Positions 23,900 to 35,260 of a stretch of 64,000 bases of DNA are shown piece after piece. The translations under genes were made by a program, and so were the position numbers. The DNA is from Laetiporus sulphureus 93-53. Taxonomy: Eukaryota; Basidiomycota; Agaricomycetes; Polyporales; Laetiporaceae. Each line of letters starts with the position of its first letter. Position 1 is the first letter of the stretch. Under the pieces are notes generated by a model that made no database searches, had not been told where the DNA came from, and saw only the letters and a program-made list of their open reading frames with translations. The DNA is taken from assembly GCF_001632365.1 (NCBI RefSeq), contig NW_024468511.1, forward strand, positions 150,222 through 214,221, read 5' to 3'.

Positions 23900-25997
23900 T
23901 CAACCACACGTGTCGTCAACGATGTACTCGAGCTGGCTCCTCAGTAGACCGTTCTTGTCCATGCGCACTTCGGCCGTGCTGAACTGGACGTCGACCGTGT
24001 AGGTGCCAAGGGCAAGCGCATCGTCCATCGAGATACTGGTCTGATTTGCAAACTCTTCCAGCACCTTCCCATCTTTCTTCCATGTGACGGTGTAGCTCTC
24101 CTCCACGCCGACTGCCTCCTCCCGGAATTGCGCGAGTGGGACCAAGTCGAGCTCTAGAATGCGCTTCAGCCATGCATTCTCGTCGACTATGCATCCCGCT
24201 CGTAGGTTGTCAATGAGATCCACACGCCGTAACAATGACAACCACAGGCCCTCGAGGCAGACTTTGCAGAAGTTTGGCGTTGTCACCAGGCGCATGAGGC
24301 AGTCTTCATTGGTGGGGCGGTACGATGTTTCGTTCCTGTCTGAGAAGCTGTGCGGACTGTCAGTTTCATGATTGTATCCGTGTAACAGAACCGTGTCTCA
24401 ATCGGTCGCTCTACAAGATGACGAACTTACGTCGGATAGATACCGTAATGTCCAGGGGCAGCGATGAATCTGATGTGAACAAAGGGGGATAAGAAATTTG
24501 ACCAGGAGCTACCTAAATGGACGTAACTCTTCGCTATCACCGAATTCCAATACTTCGACGCTGCATAGCTGCGCGGTTCCCTCCAGGTCGCCGTTGCTAA
24601 GTGCGAACTCCACCTGATGCTCATCGCCGCTCAGAGCAATGTTACGATGGATGTCGTAGTGCCAGCGATCTACACCAATGTCCGGCCTCGGCTTCCAGTG
24701 CAGATTTTCTCCGTCGAAAGCCACACGCAAGTCGTCCTCGTTAGGAAGTCCGGAGAGAGAGAAGCGTATCAGATGCCGCGTGTATATCCCGCTTGAGTTG
24801 AATGTGACGAACCACGGGGCGGAGGTGTTGAGCAGCGTCCATGGATACGCTTGCATGGGCATCACGGAGCGCTCAACACGCACAGCGCCGAAACCGGCAT
24901 CATGGTCGTGATGTGCGTGCGATCCGTTGGTGAGCCAATGCGACCAGGAGATGGGCGTGGAGAGATTGTGCGCAGCATTGATCCCGAAGTAGTCAGGTCC
25001 ACCATCGTACTCCTCCCCGACGTCGATGATGGAGTGACCAAGCTCGTGCCTGACGAGCGAATGAGCGACTGTATTGCTAATGCAATGCGGGCTTACCGGA
25101 GCACAAGTGCGCCATTCGCCGATGAAGGGGTAATCACGCTGTCGTTGCTATGTTCAGCAGACTCAATTTCGGTTGCTGGGGATACCACTCACGTGAACTC
25201 TCCACCCAGACCTGGTAAGATACCATGAATATACATGAGATGAGACCAATTAACGAAGTATTATTTACCTCCATAGAGCGGGTCGTTCCCTGATAGACGG
25301 GAGTGAGATCGTTGTTCACTGGGAGTGCGCAATCCCCACGCACCCATAAGGATTGGATAGTCGCATTTATCTCCATAATAGGCGCATGCTGCTCGTGCGT
25401 TTTCTGGCTTGCTGTAATATACTCCTCTCAGCTCGGTCCCATCGCGATAGAGACCGAACGGAGTACTATTAATATTGTTAGAATACATTACATGACACTG
25501 AAAGAGCATGTACTCTTTGGGCTTGCCGCCGGTACCGACTCCACTCTGTTCCACTGATTAGCACGGTATCTTGAGTAAATGAACGTTCACAGACCTCTTT
25601 GCTGCGCACATATACCGCCCAAAAGTTTAGGAGAGGTTTGACCGTGTTGAATGTCTGGTTGCTCGATATGTCTGTGGCTAAGCGGGTCGCATCATCTATA
25701 AACTTCTGTCTCTCCTCGATTGTATCTGAAAACAAAGGGCTGAGTATCTTATATGCATGACAATGCGGTTCACACACAGCCATCCGAGAAGAACATCAAA
25801 TCGACGCGATTGCTCGCAGTACCATGTTCAGATCCAAGAAGTGAATGGAGCTCCGAGTTTCTAATAACTCGCTCAAAGCCATCGTCGTTCGCAGGCCACT
25901 GGAAAACTTCTTGTGGACTATCTAGAGCGGCATTCTCTAAGGCAGACACGCAGGCCGCGAATGCGTTGCTCAGCAGCGCGAGGAAGAGATAATGCAT
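23900..25997 (-). CDS. Secreted M64 (IgA-peptidase-type) metallopeptidase
   Basis: Zinc metallopeptidase of MEROPS family M64, a family also found in saprotrophic basidiomycetes. Exons are 25997..25778, 25725..25595, 25545..25514, 25465..25344, 25289..25269, 25211..25193, 25138..25097, 25049..24513, 24469..24431 and 24347..23900 (536 aa), all in phase. The first 20 residues (MHYLFLALLSNAFAACVSA) form a signal peptide. An early DLMFFSDGYT segment and PFGLYRDGTELRGVYY are typical of the family. The zinc site is HELGH followed by SIIDVGEEYDGG at about residues 197-213 (H197, E198, H201). A C-terminal beta-rich region (SYTVTWKKDGKVLEEF) follows. Three exons (32, 21 and 19 nt) are very small. Likely an extracellular degradative enzyme; substrate unknown. 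Confidence 0.9.
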
Positions 25998-26187
25998 GGT
26001 GATGGTGGCGGGTGATCAGAACTGCCAAATAACGGCCTTCTTACTGAGCTACCAAAAAAGGACTAAAGTGTTAGACGATCACGTGGTATACTTCACAATT
26101 TCGAGTGAAGTCGACTTCAATTCAGCCAGCTTGAGAATTGTTGGTCTTGCTTACTTTCTATCCACTCCTTTACTTGCGATCGTCAAC

Positions 26188-28153
26188 ATGACAAACGGCG
26201 AACTCATAGACGGCCAGGTCTCTGAGAACCAGTGCAAGTTAGCGGTCAACGCTCTCCTCACTCATGCTCTGAAGGTCGAGGAGAAAAAAGCCGAGAACGA
26301 ACTGCTTCTGGGCAAGGAGCAGAACGTATGGCTGGTCTTAACGGTGAAACAGATGCAGCCTGAGAGGAAACTCAAACCATACAAGATGTGCGTAATCTGG
26401 TATGGAGTTGTCAACGTTCTGTCTAACACCTCGCAGACCCATCATGCATCCTCTGGTTGACCCTCGCACATCATCCGTCTGCCTCATCACGAAAGATCCT
26501 CAACGAGAGTACAAAGACCTCCTTGAGAAGCACAGCATACGTTTCATCTCGCGAGTTGTTGGGATCTCAAAGCTGAAGGGAAAGTTCAAGCCGTACGAAG
26601 CGAGACGGATGTTGCTGAAAGAGAACGATTTGTTCCTGGCGGACGATCGCGTCATTCCATTACTTCCTGGTCTTCTTGGGAAGAAGTTTTTTCAGGCAAA
26701 GAAGTACGCTTGCTTTATACTACTGCTCAGGTAGTTCCTGACCACTTGTACGCTAGACAGCCCATCCCAGTATCTCTGACGAGAAAAGATCTCAAGGATG
26801 AGCTTGAGCGTGCTATCTCGTCTACCTACTTCCACCAAAATCAGGGCACATGCACGTGCGTTCCTCTGTGCCCTCTTCCTTGAACATTCACTGATTAAAT
26901 ACACAGTTCCGTAAAGATCGGCACACTCCTGCAGAAGCCATCGCAGGTGCTTGATAACCTCAAAACCGCACTTCCAGCCATTGTTAAACATATTAAAGGA
27001 AAATGGGACAACATCCAGAGCTTCCACATCAAAACGAATTCTTCCACCAGTCTGCCAATCTGGAGTTGTCACCTTGGAGCAGAAGAAGGTGCCCGGTGGG
27101 CTGGTCTGGTGATGGACGATATTCCCGAGGACGAGAGTGAGATCGAGGAAAATACAGAAGGTCGTGCTGATGAGGGCAGCGAGGTTCAGGTCATTGCGTC
27201 GAACGCAGCGAGAGCCAAAGGAAAGAAGAACGCGGAGGCAGACAGGGCAGTGGCGAAACCCAAGGAGCAGAAAGGAAAGGGGAAGAAACGGGTGGCAGAA
27301 GAAGACGCTGATAAACCAAAGAAGAAGGCAAAGGCGAGCCCAATACTTGGTTCCATCGGTTCCGGATCCGCAAGTGCCGTTCGTGAGTTCACAGCGAATC
27401 CTCTGCGGCTGGTCTAAAATCTCACGGACGTTTATTGCTATAGAGCCTCCTGCGATTAATGCTTCTGCTAAGAAGTCCAAGAAGAGCAAAGCTGTATCTG
27501 CCGTGTCTCATGCTCCCCACCCCACCCTGGATATCTCCGTCGATGCCGAGACCTTGAATGATGCAGCAAAAGAGAAGCAGTCACCAGCGCTAACAGAGAA
27601 CACTGCCCCAGCCAAGAAGCTGAAGAGAAAGAAGGCTGGCGCTTCACCATCTGATGTACAAACTGCTGCTGAGAGCGTAGCTTTGCCCTCTGACGCTGCC
27701 CCTCTTACATTATCGGTCGCAGAGAAGAAGAACACTCGCGCTTCTGCGGTGGACTTCTTCGAGGATGACCCGTCGCAAGCGGCGGTCTTGGCTCCGATAA
27801 CGACGGATGTACAGTCGTTCAGTAGCACGACGAAGAAAAAGAGGGAAGTAAAGCAGACAGAGGCCGACAGTTCCGCAGGGAGAACGGATGATCCCGCGGT
27901 CTCCGTAAAGGTGAGCATCGAGGCTGCGGAGGCGGTATCTACGAAGCCGAAGAAGCGCAAGGCAAAGCCTGCCGATGCTCAGCCTAAAGCCACGAGCCTC
28001 CTCGCTCCTACTCCGTCGACCACACCTTCCAAGAGCGAGCTGAAGCGGAAACGCACTGTGGAGGGAGCAGCGAAGAAGAGGGAGAAGGTTTTGCAGAGTA
28101 CGCCGGCAGCGAAGAGCGCGAAGCGTGCTATTGTTGGTAAGAAACGATTCTGA
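26188..28153 (+). CDS. Ribosomal L1-domain protein (Cic1/Utp30-like), ribosome biogenesis
   Basis: Exons are 26188..26387, 26437..26703, 26757..26855, 26907..27382 and 27444..28153 (583 aa), all in phase. Residues about 15-260 form an L1-like fold related to yeast Cic1/Nsa3 and Utp30 and human RSL1D1: VWLVLTVKQMQPERKLKP, then SVCLITKDPQREYKDLLE, RVVGISKLKGKFKPYEARRM, and IGTLLQKPSQVLDNL. The C-terminal half is a long Lys/Ala/Ser-rich tail with several nuclear or nucleolar localisation clusters (KKKAKAS, KPKKRKAK, ELKRKRTV) ending RAIVGKKRF. It should act in the nucleolus on pre-60S or 90S particles. Which of Cic1 or Utp30 it corresponds to cannot be settled here; the long basic tail favours the Cic1/RSL1D1 type. 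Confidence 0.85.
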
Positions 28154-29683
28154 AAGCGTGAAGCTATCATTGGGGATTCTCTTTGATGTGTTGCGTGGGC
28201 ACATTATGCTGTTTTTCCATTTTGTTAGGCCATTGTGTGTGCGTCACGCCGAGTGATCTGGGGGTTTGAGCAGCAAATCCCACAGTAATGTCTGCCTATC
28301 GTTCTCCAAGGAAAGTACGATACAGTGGTGGTAAGAAACTTCAGAGTATCGCGTCTACGGAGCCCAGTGAATATCTTTGGGACCACAAAATTCTTTCTTC
28401 CAAAGAAAGTCTCGTCACTTCCGCAAACATGCGGCTCTGGCTCGTACATCTTGTCAGGTAAGGTTCATCGTATCGCTCGGGGTATCTGTCTCCGATGTAT
28501 GTCCTCAGGCCTGTGTGTCCGTCGGCATGGTGCCACTTTGGTTCCGTTTGGCAGTAGGGTCTACCTAAATTTTCATCTAGACCGTAAGCACGTCCCCTGC
28601 AGATCTCGTCAGCATTTCGCCGATCAAGGCACGGAGCATGTCATGGACCGACCTGTCGTCGGCAAGCGTACCGCTCGCAGGCTGCCGTGTAGCCACATTG
28701 TCCGCATTCTTCACCGTCAAATTCTTCCTTCTCTTTTCAGTGTGGCTGTTGCGGGATTTTTATGCCACAACCTGCGGGACCATTTGTTGCAGTTCGCCTT
28801 TGAAGTTTTTCGGAGTGCACCAAGTTAGGATTGATTTCATGCACTTTTCGCTGCATGACGCAGCCGCCGCGTTGATGTTGCTTGAAGCCCGCATTTTGGC
28901 ATGCGGCACTGACGGCAGAAAGCTAAATCCAGATATACACGTTTTACTCCAGGCATCTCATGAGCAATGTTAGGTGGTCTTGCAAGCTGAACGGACCAAA
29001 GAGGCGTCCTTCATGCAAACCTCGAGAATATGCAAGCGAATACCTGCTGGCATCGACGCGTCTTTATATATCTTGTGACCTGCACGGTGAAGTCGCACGT
29101 AGAGCGTCGCAAACTGACTTGCTAATCAAAGGAAGAACTGTGCCGCACACACGAGCTCAGTACGCGACGTCAAGGGTAAATAAGGGTCGGACCATGTATG
29201 TAGCAGTGATAGGGTTCAAGGTAATACTAATGTAGGTGGGTTGTACGTACGTATGGAGCTTGAGATACAGATAGGACTACTCGGAAATGCGATACACTCT
29301 AGGAAATAGATATTGAACAACTAGTTATAAATAGAACCCTGAGCCCAGGGCGGTCGGCGGCAAGGAGTACCAATCTTGTGCGCATTCTTGACACCGCTTC
29401 GAGCGGCAGCGCTTGCGCTGCGGCTGCATGACAACTGTGTACTTCGAACGGGATGGCGAGAACGGTGGGGAGTGGACAAAGTGGGATAGGCGTGGATGTG
29501 CGAGGGAAACGGAGTTTCGGAACTGATGCGGGGTGCCAAGTGGGCGATGAAAAGTATGATGTGGTCAGGCGCAGTGGCAGCGTTCCGGCTTTCTTCTCTC
29601 CCTACGACTGAGATTCGCACGATCTGCGCGCGCGAGCCCTGCTCTCTTTTACGCGACGGCGATAGCAAGGATAGCAGCGCGCT
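28154..29683. other. Gene-poor region
   Basis: About 1.5 kb with open frames up to 167 codons (28325-28828) that show no recognisable domain, biased composition or intron structure. No repeat, tRNA or transposon was recognised. Confidence 0.4.
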
Positions 29684-29881
29684 TCAAAAGAAGACGGGCC
29701 CTGTGCTGCTCGCAGTAGATCGAATGATATTCTGCGAGCTGGAGCTAGTTTGGGTGGGCTTGGTCTGTGAAGACCCTGGCTTGCTGGCAGGGGCAGCGAA
29801 TCGCGCACGGTGGTTTGCCACAGCGAATGGCGAGGAGGATACGAAGGTGCCGTTGGAGACAGAGAAGATGACGCGAGCCAT
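29684..29881 (-). CDS. Predicted micro-gene, Ser/Thr/Ala-rich peptide ending PVFF
   Basis: A 65-aa intronless frame on the minus strand, starting MARVIFSVSNGTFVSSS and ending SSTGPVFF. It is rich in Ser, Thr, Ala, Pro and Gln, with a short hydrophobic N-terminus too weak for a confident signal peptide. A TATATAAAG box (TATAAA at 30038-30033) lies 157 bases upstream of the ATG. The same layout and same C-terminus occur in the predicted micro-gene at 35117-35260. No family is recognised and no function assigned. It could be a chance frame; the pairing with the other locus is the main argument that it is real. Confidence 0.35.
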   Translation of the reverse strand: MARVIFSVSNGTFVSSSPFAVANHRARFAAPASKPGSSQTKPTQTSSSSQNIIRSTASSTGPVFF

Positions 29882-30032
29882 AGCGATGGTTATATGGTGA
29901 GTAGGCGAGAAAAATTAGAGGATGAGGTAAAATGTTCTAGTAGGTGTTTCAATGGCTCGCAGTCTAAGTGACGATTCGGGGCGGATGTCTTTGTGGTGGA
30001 ATCCTGGATGCAGTCCAGCAATTGTCGCGCAC

Positions 30033-30038
30033 TTTATA
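30033..30038 (-). promoter_or_regulatory. TATA box of micro-gene at 29684-29881
   Basis: TATAAA within CATATAAAGTGC on the minus strand, 157 bases before the ATG. A near-identical box (GCATATAAAGGC) sits 153 bases before the ATG of the partner micro-gene. Confidence 0.4.
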
Positions 30039-32178
30039 TGTGCAAGGCGGCACCGCATCTCGCCGTGCGGAACGGCAGCGCGGGAGTCAATAACATCGTG
30101 AGATCAGGGGCTACGCAGAGGTGACACACGATAATTGGGTCCCTGTTGATGGTTGCGGACTTCATAGAAGAGATGCACAGGCAACGGCCTGTGGACATCC
30201 CGCCCCACCAAAGCGCTGAGCTTGCAACTCATCAGTTACGATTCTGCTGGCGCGGGTTCAAAACAGATCACGGCAATGAGCGCAACGGGCGCCCACCGTT
30301 AGCATCGCCATCCCTTTCCCTTCCCAGCGGGTCAATCGATGCACAACGGGCCTCAGAACCCGCAGCAATTCTGTAAAGCGGCTGTGGATAGGATAATGGC
30401 ATCGCTGGCCGGACGTGAGCGTGGTGTAACTGTGTCAGATGTGCGTCCGGAGCTTGTGGTGACAGATGCTTTCACATACCGCAGGAACAAGCCATCTGGT
30501 GCGGACGAGGACCATCGATACGAACCGCTCGGAGAGAAGCAAGCAATAGCTTGGATCGAAGCATTGCCAGCCAGGCTGAGCCAGCCAACCGAAGCGCCCA
30601 CACGAAGCGCGGCTTCCCGGAAGAAACGATTTTGAAGCGAAGCAGGCGTCTGAGCATCGTGTGCGCATCGAAAACGCCAAGCGACCACCGCGGGCATGGT
30701 GTGAGCTGAACTCTCGCTGACAATCCCCTAAGCAACTTCCGCCAAAATTTGCAACAACTAGAAGTCGATGAAACCATCGAAATTGGCTAATTTTTCCTTA
30801 ATCACCAAGGCGAGCGGACTTTCTTGCCCTTTGTAATCTTCAGGAACACTGGAATGGACGTTGCTGTAGTTTCGGGCGGGATATACCCGCAACACTAATC
30901 GACTTGATTTCCCACTAAAAGATCCTTAGCGAAAGTAAATTCTGCGTCGTGTTTACACACAGCGCTCATAATCAGTATTATTATTATCATATAACAAGAT
31001 TGAACATGTTACGCACTAAACGGATCATTCGCTTCCAACTGTTCGAAGCAGAATTGCTTGTCATTGAATTGAAGTTTAAGAAGGCTGACCGGCAAAAGCA
31101 GCTCCGTTTATGGGCTTTCGCAGTTTATGAGATGTAGATCAAGATGATGGCTACTGAGCGTAGCGCCTGGCTAACGAGGCGGCCTGTTCATCTAGGAGTC
31201 AACGGAGCTGGTCTGGTGAATCTGCACTGCAACCAACCCGCGCAGTCGCTCCTCTCCACTTGTGCTCTCCCGAAACGAGTTGTCATCAATGCGACAAAAC
31301 GACATCCTGCTATCGTGTTTCACTTCTGAAACGCGATGTATCCATGTTACGTTACACGGATCCGCAAGATCAGCTAGAACGGCTCACATTGCCACAGCTC
31401 CTCGCGTTGATGCCTCCAGAGCCTTGGCAGCATTCCGATCCGACACTGCACTATCTGAAATGCGATCGACTTGAGTCACTCACTGAGACCTCCGCTCTGG
31501 CACAGGATTGATTTCCCGAGCATCCATGCCCGCACTGAAGTATCGAGAAACATCTCGCCATTCTCTGACTGAGCGAAAGCTACAGAGATGCACTGTCTCA
31601 TGGGAGTACTGGATATTCAAGGCGGTCGTCCTGATTAGGCTGATCTCGTACGTCGTCGCACGTGCTATATCGGCGCTTGACTTGATGTAAAACTTGAACT
31701 ATGTAGATATAAGAACGACTACCAGCAACGACTACCAGCACAGCAACGGAACCTATTCCTACCGTCGAAAACGTGTGGAAGTCTTTTAGAATCCTCTCTA
31801 TGCGATACATCAACATTTCTGGGTCGTCAGAGGTAGTTTGAATTAATGACCGGGAAAGGTGAAAAATGGTCCTTTTGCAAAATTACTCATTTGACGGGAA
31901 TTATTCAACTCTAACGCCTTTGGATCATGTCGTTACAAACCCAGCTAACACCGGGAGCATCCAAGAATTCATGCTTAACTTCAATGCTACAGGTTACAGT
32001 GCTTAGCAAAGGCTAACATGGCCTAGGACCCTCAGCGATATCCCCGAACTTTCTGCTTAAGTGACGTCGCCTTATGTCGTGATTATCGGGAGACAAGCGG
32101 CTGTCAGGCGGATGCCAGTGGGTTGTGTCATCACAAACGGCACTGCATTCAACCACACACACTCGAAAATTCACCACG
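30039..32178. other. Gene-poor region
   Basis: About 2.1 kb without a supported gene. A 98-codon plus-strand frame at 30339-30635 (starts MHNGPQNPQQFCKAAV, ends KKRF) and a frame near 31262-31511 (containing CHQCDKTTSC) were considered but have no family match. The AT-rich segment 30780-31000 and the segment 31840-31920 may be old repeat remnants. Confidence 0.35.
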
Positions 32179-33655
32179 ATGCGAGCCGTGCTCATCAAAG
32201 ACGAGAAGGGCCCCATAGAGAGCCTTTACCTAGGAGAGGCGGCGAAGCCAACTCCGGGGCCGGAGGAGGTCCTGGTCAAGGCAAGGTTAACCATTTGAGC
32301 GATACGTCAGCTATCTGACCTTGATCTTTCGTTGGAATCAGGTCAAGGCATTCGGCCTCAATCGAATGGATATTCTGCAGCGCGAAGGCAGATATCCCGT
32401 CCCTCCAGGCACGTCCAAGATCCTGGGCGTGGAGTTCTCTGGCCGTGTCGCTGCAACGGGGGAAAGTGTCACGGCTTGCGAGAAGGGCGATGAGGTTCTT
32501 GGCCTCGCCTCAGGGGTACGTTTTGATCATCACTCAGCGATCATCGCCATCTCAAGATACTTCCGCGCCCAGGGGGCCTATGCGGAATATATCACCGTGC
32601 CACAGAAGAACATCATGCAGAAGCCTGATCATCTCTCGTGGGTCGAGGCCGCGAGCATTCCAGAGAATTTCCTTACCGGTTCGTGCTCCTTCATTCAATG
32701 CAGCGCCTTTCTGAGCCTGTGATGAAACAGCGTTTCAGGCGCTGGTCGTGATCGCAGAGGTCAAACGAGGCGATAACGTCCTGATTCATGCTGGTGCCTC
32801 CGGTGTCGGAGTAGCTGCCATCCAGCTTGTCCGACTGTATGGCGCGTAAGAACCTCGCAATTCCTGTTCGAGACGAATCATCACAGTGAGCGATTCGCAT
32901 TCCCAGGAACACGGTCACCGCAACCGCATCCACCGCCGAGAAGCTCAGCTGGCTTCTCAGCATCCCCAACGGTGCGACGCACGTCGTCAATTACACGACG
33001 CAGAACTTTGCAGACGAGGTCAAGAAGACAACGAATGGCAAGGGCGTCGATGTCATCATCGACTTTGTGGGCCAGAGCCATTGGCACAAGAATATCGACG
33101 CTCTGGCGGTGGACGGGCGGATGACCATGCTCGGCCTCTTGAGCGGTCGGTCACAAGCTCGTTATTCGCGCCTCAGCATGACTGATGTCGTCGTAACAGG
33201 CGGCGAGGTTGGCAACTTCAACCTGGGCCCTCTTCTGTACAAACGTCTGAGAATTCAAGGATCTACCCTCCGTGCACGCAGCGCTGCGTATCAAGCCGAT
33301 TTGATTGATAGGCAAGGCCGCAGGGCTAGCTAGCCCCAATAATGCTTGACGACCCTAGCTGCAGATTCAAACGCGATGCGCTCGGCAAAATCACCGGCAG
33401 CAATGGGGACGGTGCCTTGCGAACGTACATCCATAAGGTGAGAGCAGCAGTCCCACATGATCGCACTGGCGCTCTGATCCAGCCTCCTGTCTGATGGCAT
33501 CAGGTTTACCCGTGGACGGCGATACAAGAAGCACATCGTGAGATGGAGGAGAACAAGAATATGTTAGTCTCCTATGCAGGCTGACGGCAGAGTCGTCGAT
33601 TCTAGACTGACTTTGTCGTTCCTTTAGCGGGAAGATTGTCGCGGAGGTGGCGTAG
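32179..33655 (+). CDS. NADPH:quinone oxidoreductase, PIG3-like MDR enzyme
   Basis: Zinc-independent medium-chain dehydrogenase/reductase of the quinone oxidoreductase/PIG3 type. Exons are 32179..32280, 32342..32515, 32573..32678, 32731..32845, 32907..33145, 33200..33311, 33365..33437, 33504..33562 and 33628..33655 (335 aa). The N-terminal catalytic fold reads [16 protein letters not shown]. The Rossmann NADPH site is [14 protein letters not shown]. Later come [34 protein letters not shown] and [15 protein letters not shown], all expected for the family. Two introns use GC donors (GCAAGG at 32281 and at 33312), required for the conserved reading. Intron 5 (33146-33199, donor GTCGGT) is weak and in frame, so retention would add 18 residues. 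The enzyme reduces quinones with NADPH in the cytosol; the true substrate is unknown. Confidence 0.9.
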
Positions 33656-34963
33656 CAGAGCAGGCGCCTCTTTCTCCGCTGACGGCATTTATCAAGGAAG
33701 TCGCTATGGGGGAGCGATGATGCGTCCTCTCCGGCCGACTATACTATTGGGCATGGTCCTGTAGTCTCATCATCTCATATAACTCATGTCACGGAGCAAC
33801 AGTCCATTCAATTTTCAACACTTTGCGTGAAGAGAACCTGCCAGCCGAAACCGGCCACTTTGGAATGCCTGAGCGTCGGGGAAACTTCCCATCTACGATC
33901 GTAGCTCGGAAGCAGCTGTCCCGGTCCCTGTCCTGTCCCTGCAGTTCTGAGTAGCCGTTGTATCATGCTTCTCCGGCTTCCCTTCCGTCGAGTGGCCTTA
34001 CGCGAAGAATGGACGCCACCACGCCATTATTAAGCTCAGGTTGAAGCGTCTCCACCGATACCGATATATCGCCAGAAATTGGGTGATTGAGTGCTTCCGC
34101 CCTCTAACGTCCGTTTTCTTACAATTCCTCGACTTCTCAACCCTGGGGCACGCGTCACGCGTGAGGAGCATTTGTCAAGCCGTATCGGGTTCGCCAAAGG
34201 CCCCCACGCTGTACCCAATACCTAGGCGGCTATCGGAGCTGCACTGCTATGTGATAGAAAGTAAGGTTTGGCCCTATCACGGTAGAGCTGTCGCTTACTG
34301 CACGAGGATGTTCGGATGTTCATCTGTGAGTCATAGCCATTGTTGCCCGACACAGTCAAATTGGCAGCGAGGCCGAGTCATGTTGTGAAGTGTGACCTGT
34401 TGCCTCTGCCCCTGTAGAGTCTGTTAGAGGAAGTCCGCGCCCAGCTGCATTCCACCAGATATGCAGCCGCCGTACCTCAGCGGCCAATTTGACGTGTTGC
34501 CCGGCGCGGCCGGAAGCAGATTACATCTAGCTCAGGCGTGTCGGACAACTCATTAGTAGCGGGGCGACTCTCGCGGGAGCTCTCGTGTAAAACTGTGCGG
34601 AAACTCGGAGCATAGAGCAACTCAGAACTCATGGATGCCGGGCGGATAACCAGAGCCTATCCAAAAGGGCTAGGTGCCGAGAGTATATTCGTCTACTGAA
34701 TTCTCATGCCTGCACGAGGTGATCATAGATTGAGGGCACCAATAGGTCGGCGCGGAAGCGGGGAATGCGATGCATGAGTATACACAAGGCACTGCCATGT
34801 CCTGCTTGTCCGCCGGACAAACCTGATCAATCACGCTAACGTCCATGCATCCATGATTCATGCATCACACCCACTGTTGTTGGGTCGCCGTAGCGCCGAG
34901 CGAAGCTGATGCTGCGAAGTTTGCCTGCGCGCCCGCATTACAGCCACGCCGCGCGCGGCTGCA
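33656..34963. other. Intergenic, no gene recognised
   Basis: About 1.3 kb downstream of the oxidoreductase gene. No supported gene, RNA or repeat was recognised. Confidence 0.4.
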
Positions 34964-34969
34964 TATAAA
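34964..34969 (+). promoter_or_regulatory. TATA box of micro-gene at 35117-35260
   Basis: TATAAA inside GCATATAAAGGC, 153 bases before the ATG at 35117. It sits after a GC-rich stretch (GCGCGCGGC), a layout typical of strong basidiomycete promoters. Confidence 0.45.
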
Positions 34970-35116
34970 GGCACTGCAGATCGGCTGCATTTCTCCAGCC
35001 CACATAGACCTCCCACAGCACGATACGCTACCTTCGGTGCTGGAGCAAGCCTGCCAGCCCTCCTTTCACTCTTAATTCATCCTCTGTCGCGTCACACTGC
35101 GCCTGCATATCCTATC

Positions 35117-35260
35117 ATGCATTCCTCGGCAATGCTCCCGGCATCTTACCAGGCCCCTTCATCTTCGTCGGCTCCCACCGCGAGCTCGTCTTCAAGTCGC
35201 CCCAGCAGCGCGTCTGGCATCCGTGGGCTTGCAAGCTCGTCTGCCCCTGTGTTCTTTTGA
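35117..35260 (+). CDS. Predicted micro-gene, Ser-rich peptide ending PVFF
   Basis: A 47-aa intronless frame starting MHSSAMLPASYQAPSSSS and ending SSSAPVFF. More than a third of the residues are Ser. A strong TATA box lies 153 bases upstream and the 5' leader is C/T-rich (about 34990-35110), as for an expressed gene. The peptide shares its PVFF terminus and the TTCTTTTGAAG stop context with the micro-gene at 29684-29881. It has no Cys, no CaaX box and no clear signal peptide, so it is not a typical mushroom pheromone precursor or small secreted cysteine-rich protein. Function unknown. Confidence 0.4.
   Translation: MHSSAMLPASYQAPSSSSAPTASSSSSRPSSASGIRGLASSSAPVFF

Noticed and set aside
28325..28828. 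Plus-strand frame of 167 codons in the gene-poor region
   Set aside because: No domain, signal peptide, splice structure or compositional support; length is possible by chance in this base composition.
30225..30270. Possible tRNA T-arm (GGTTCAAAAC)
   Set aside because: The motif lacks the required stem complement and no acceptor or anticodon arm can be folded around it by eye.
30339..30635. 98-codon plus-strand frame ending KKRF
   Set aside because: It has a true ATG and a basic end, but no family match, intron evidence or clear promoter. Kept only as a note in the intergenic entry.
31262..31511. Frame with CHQCDKTTSC suggesting a zinc-binding exon
   Set aside because: A single CxxC-like cluster without neighbouring conserved exons is not enough to call a gene.
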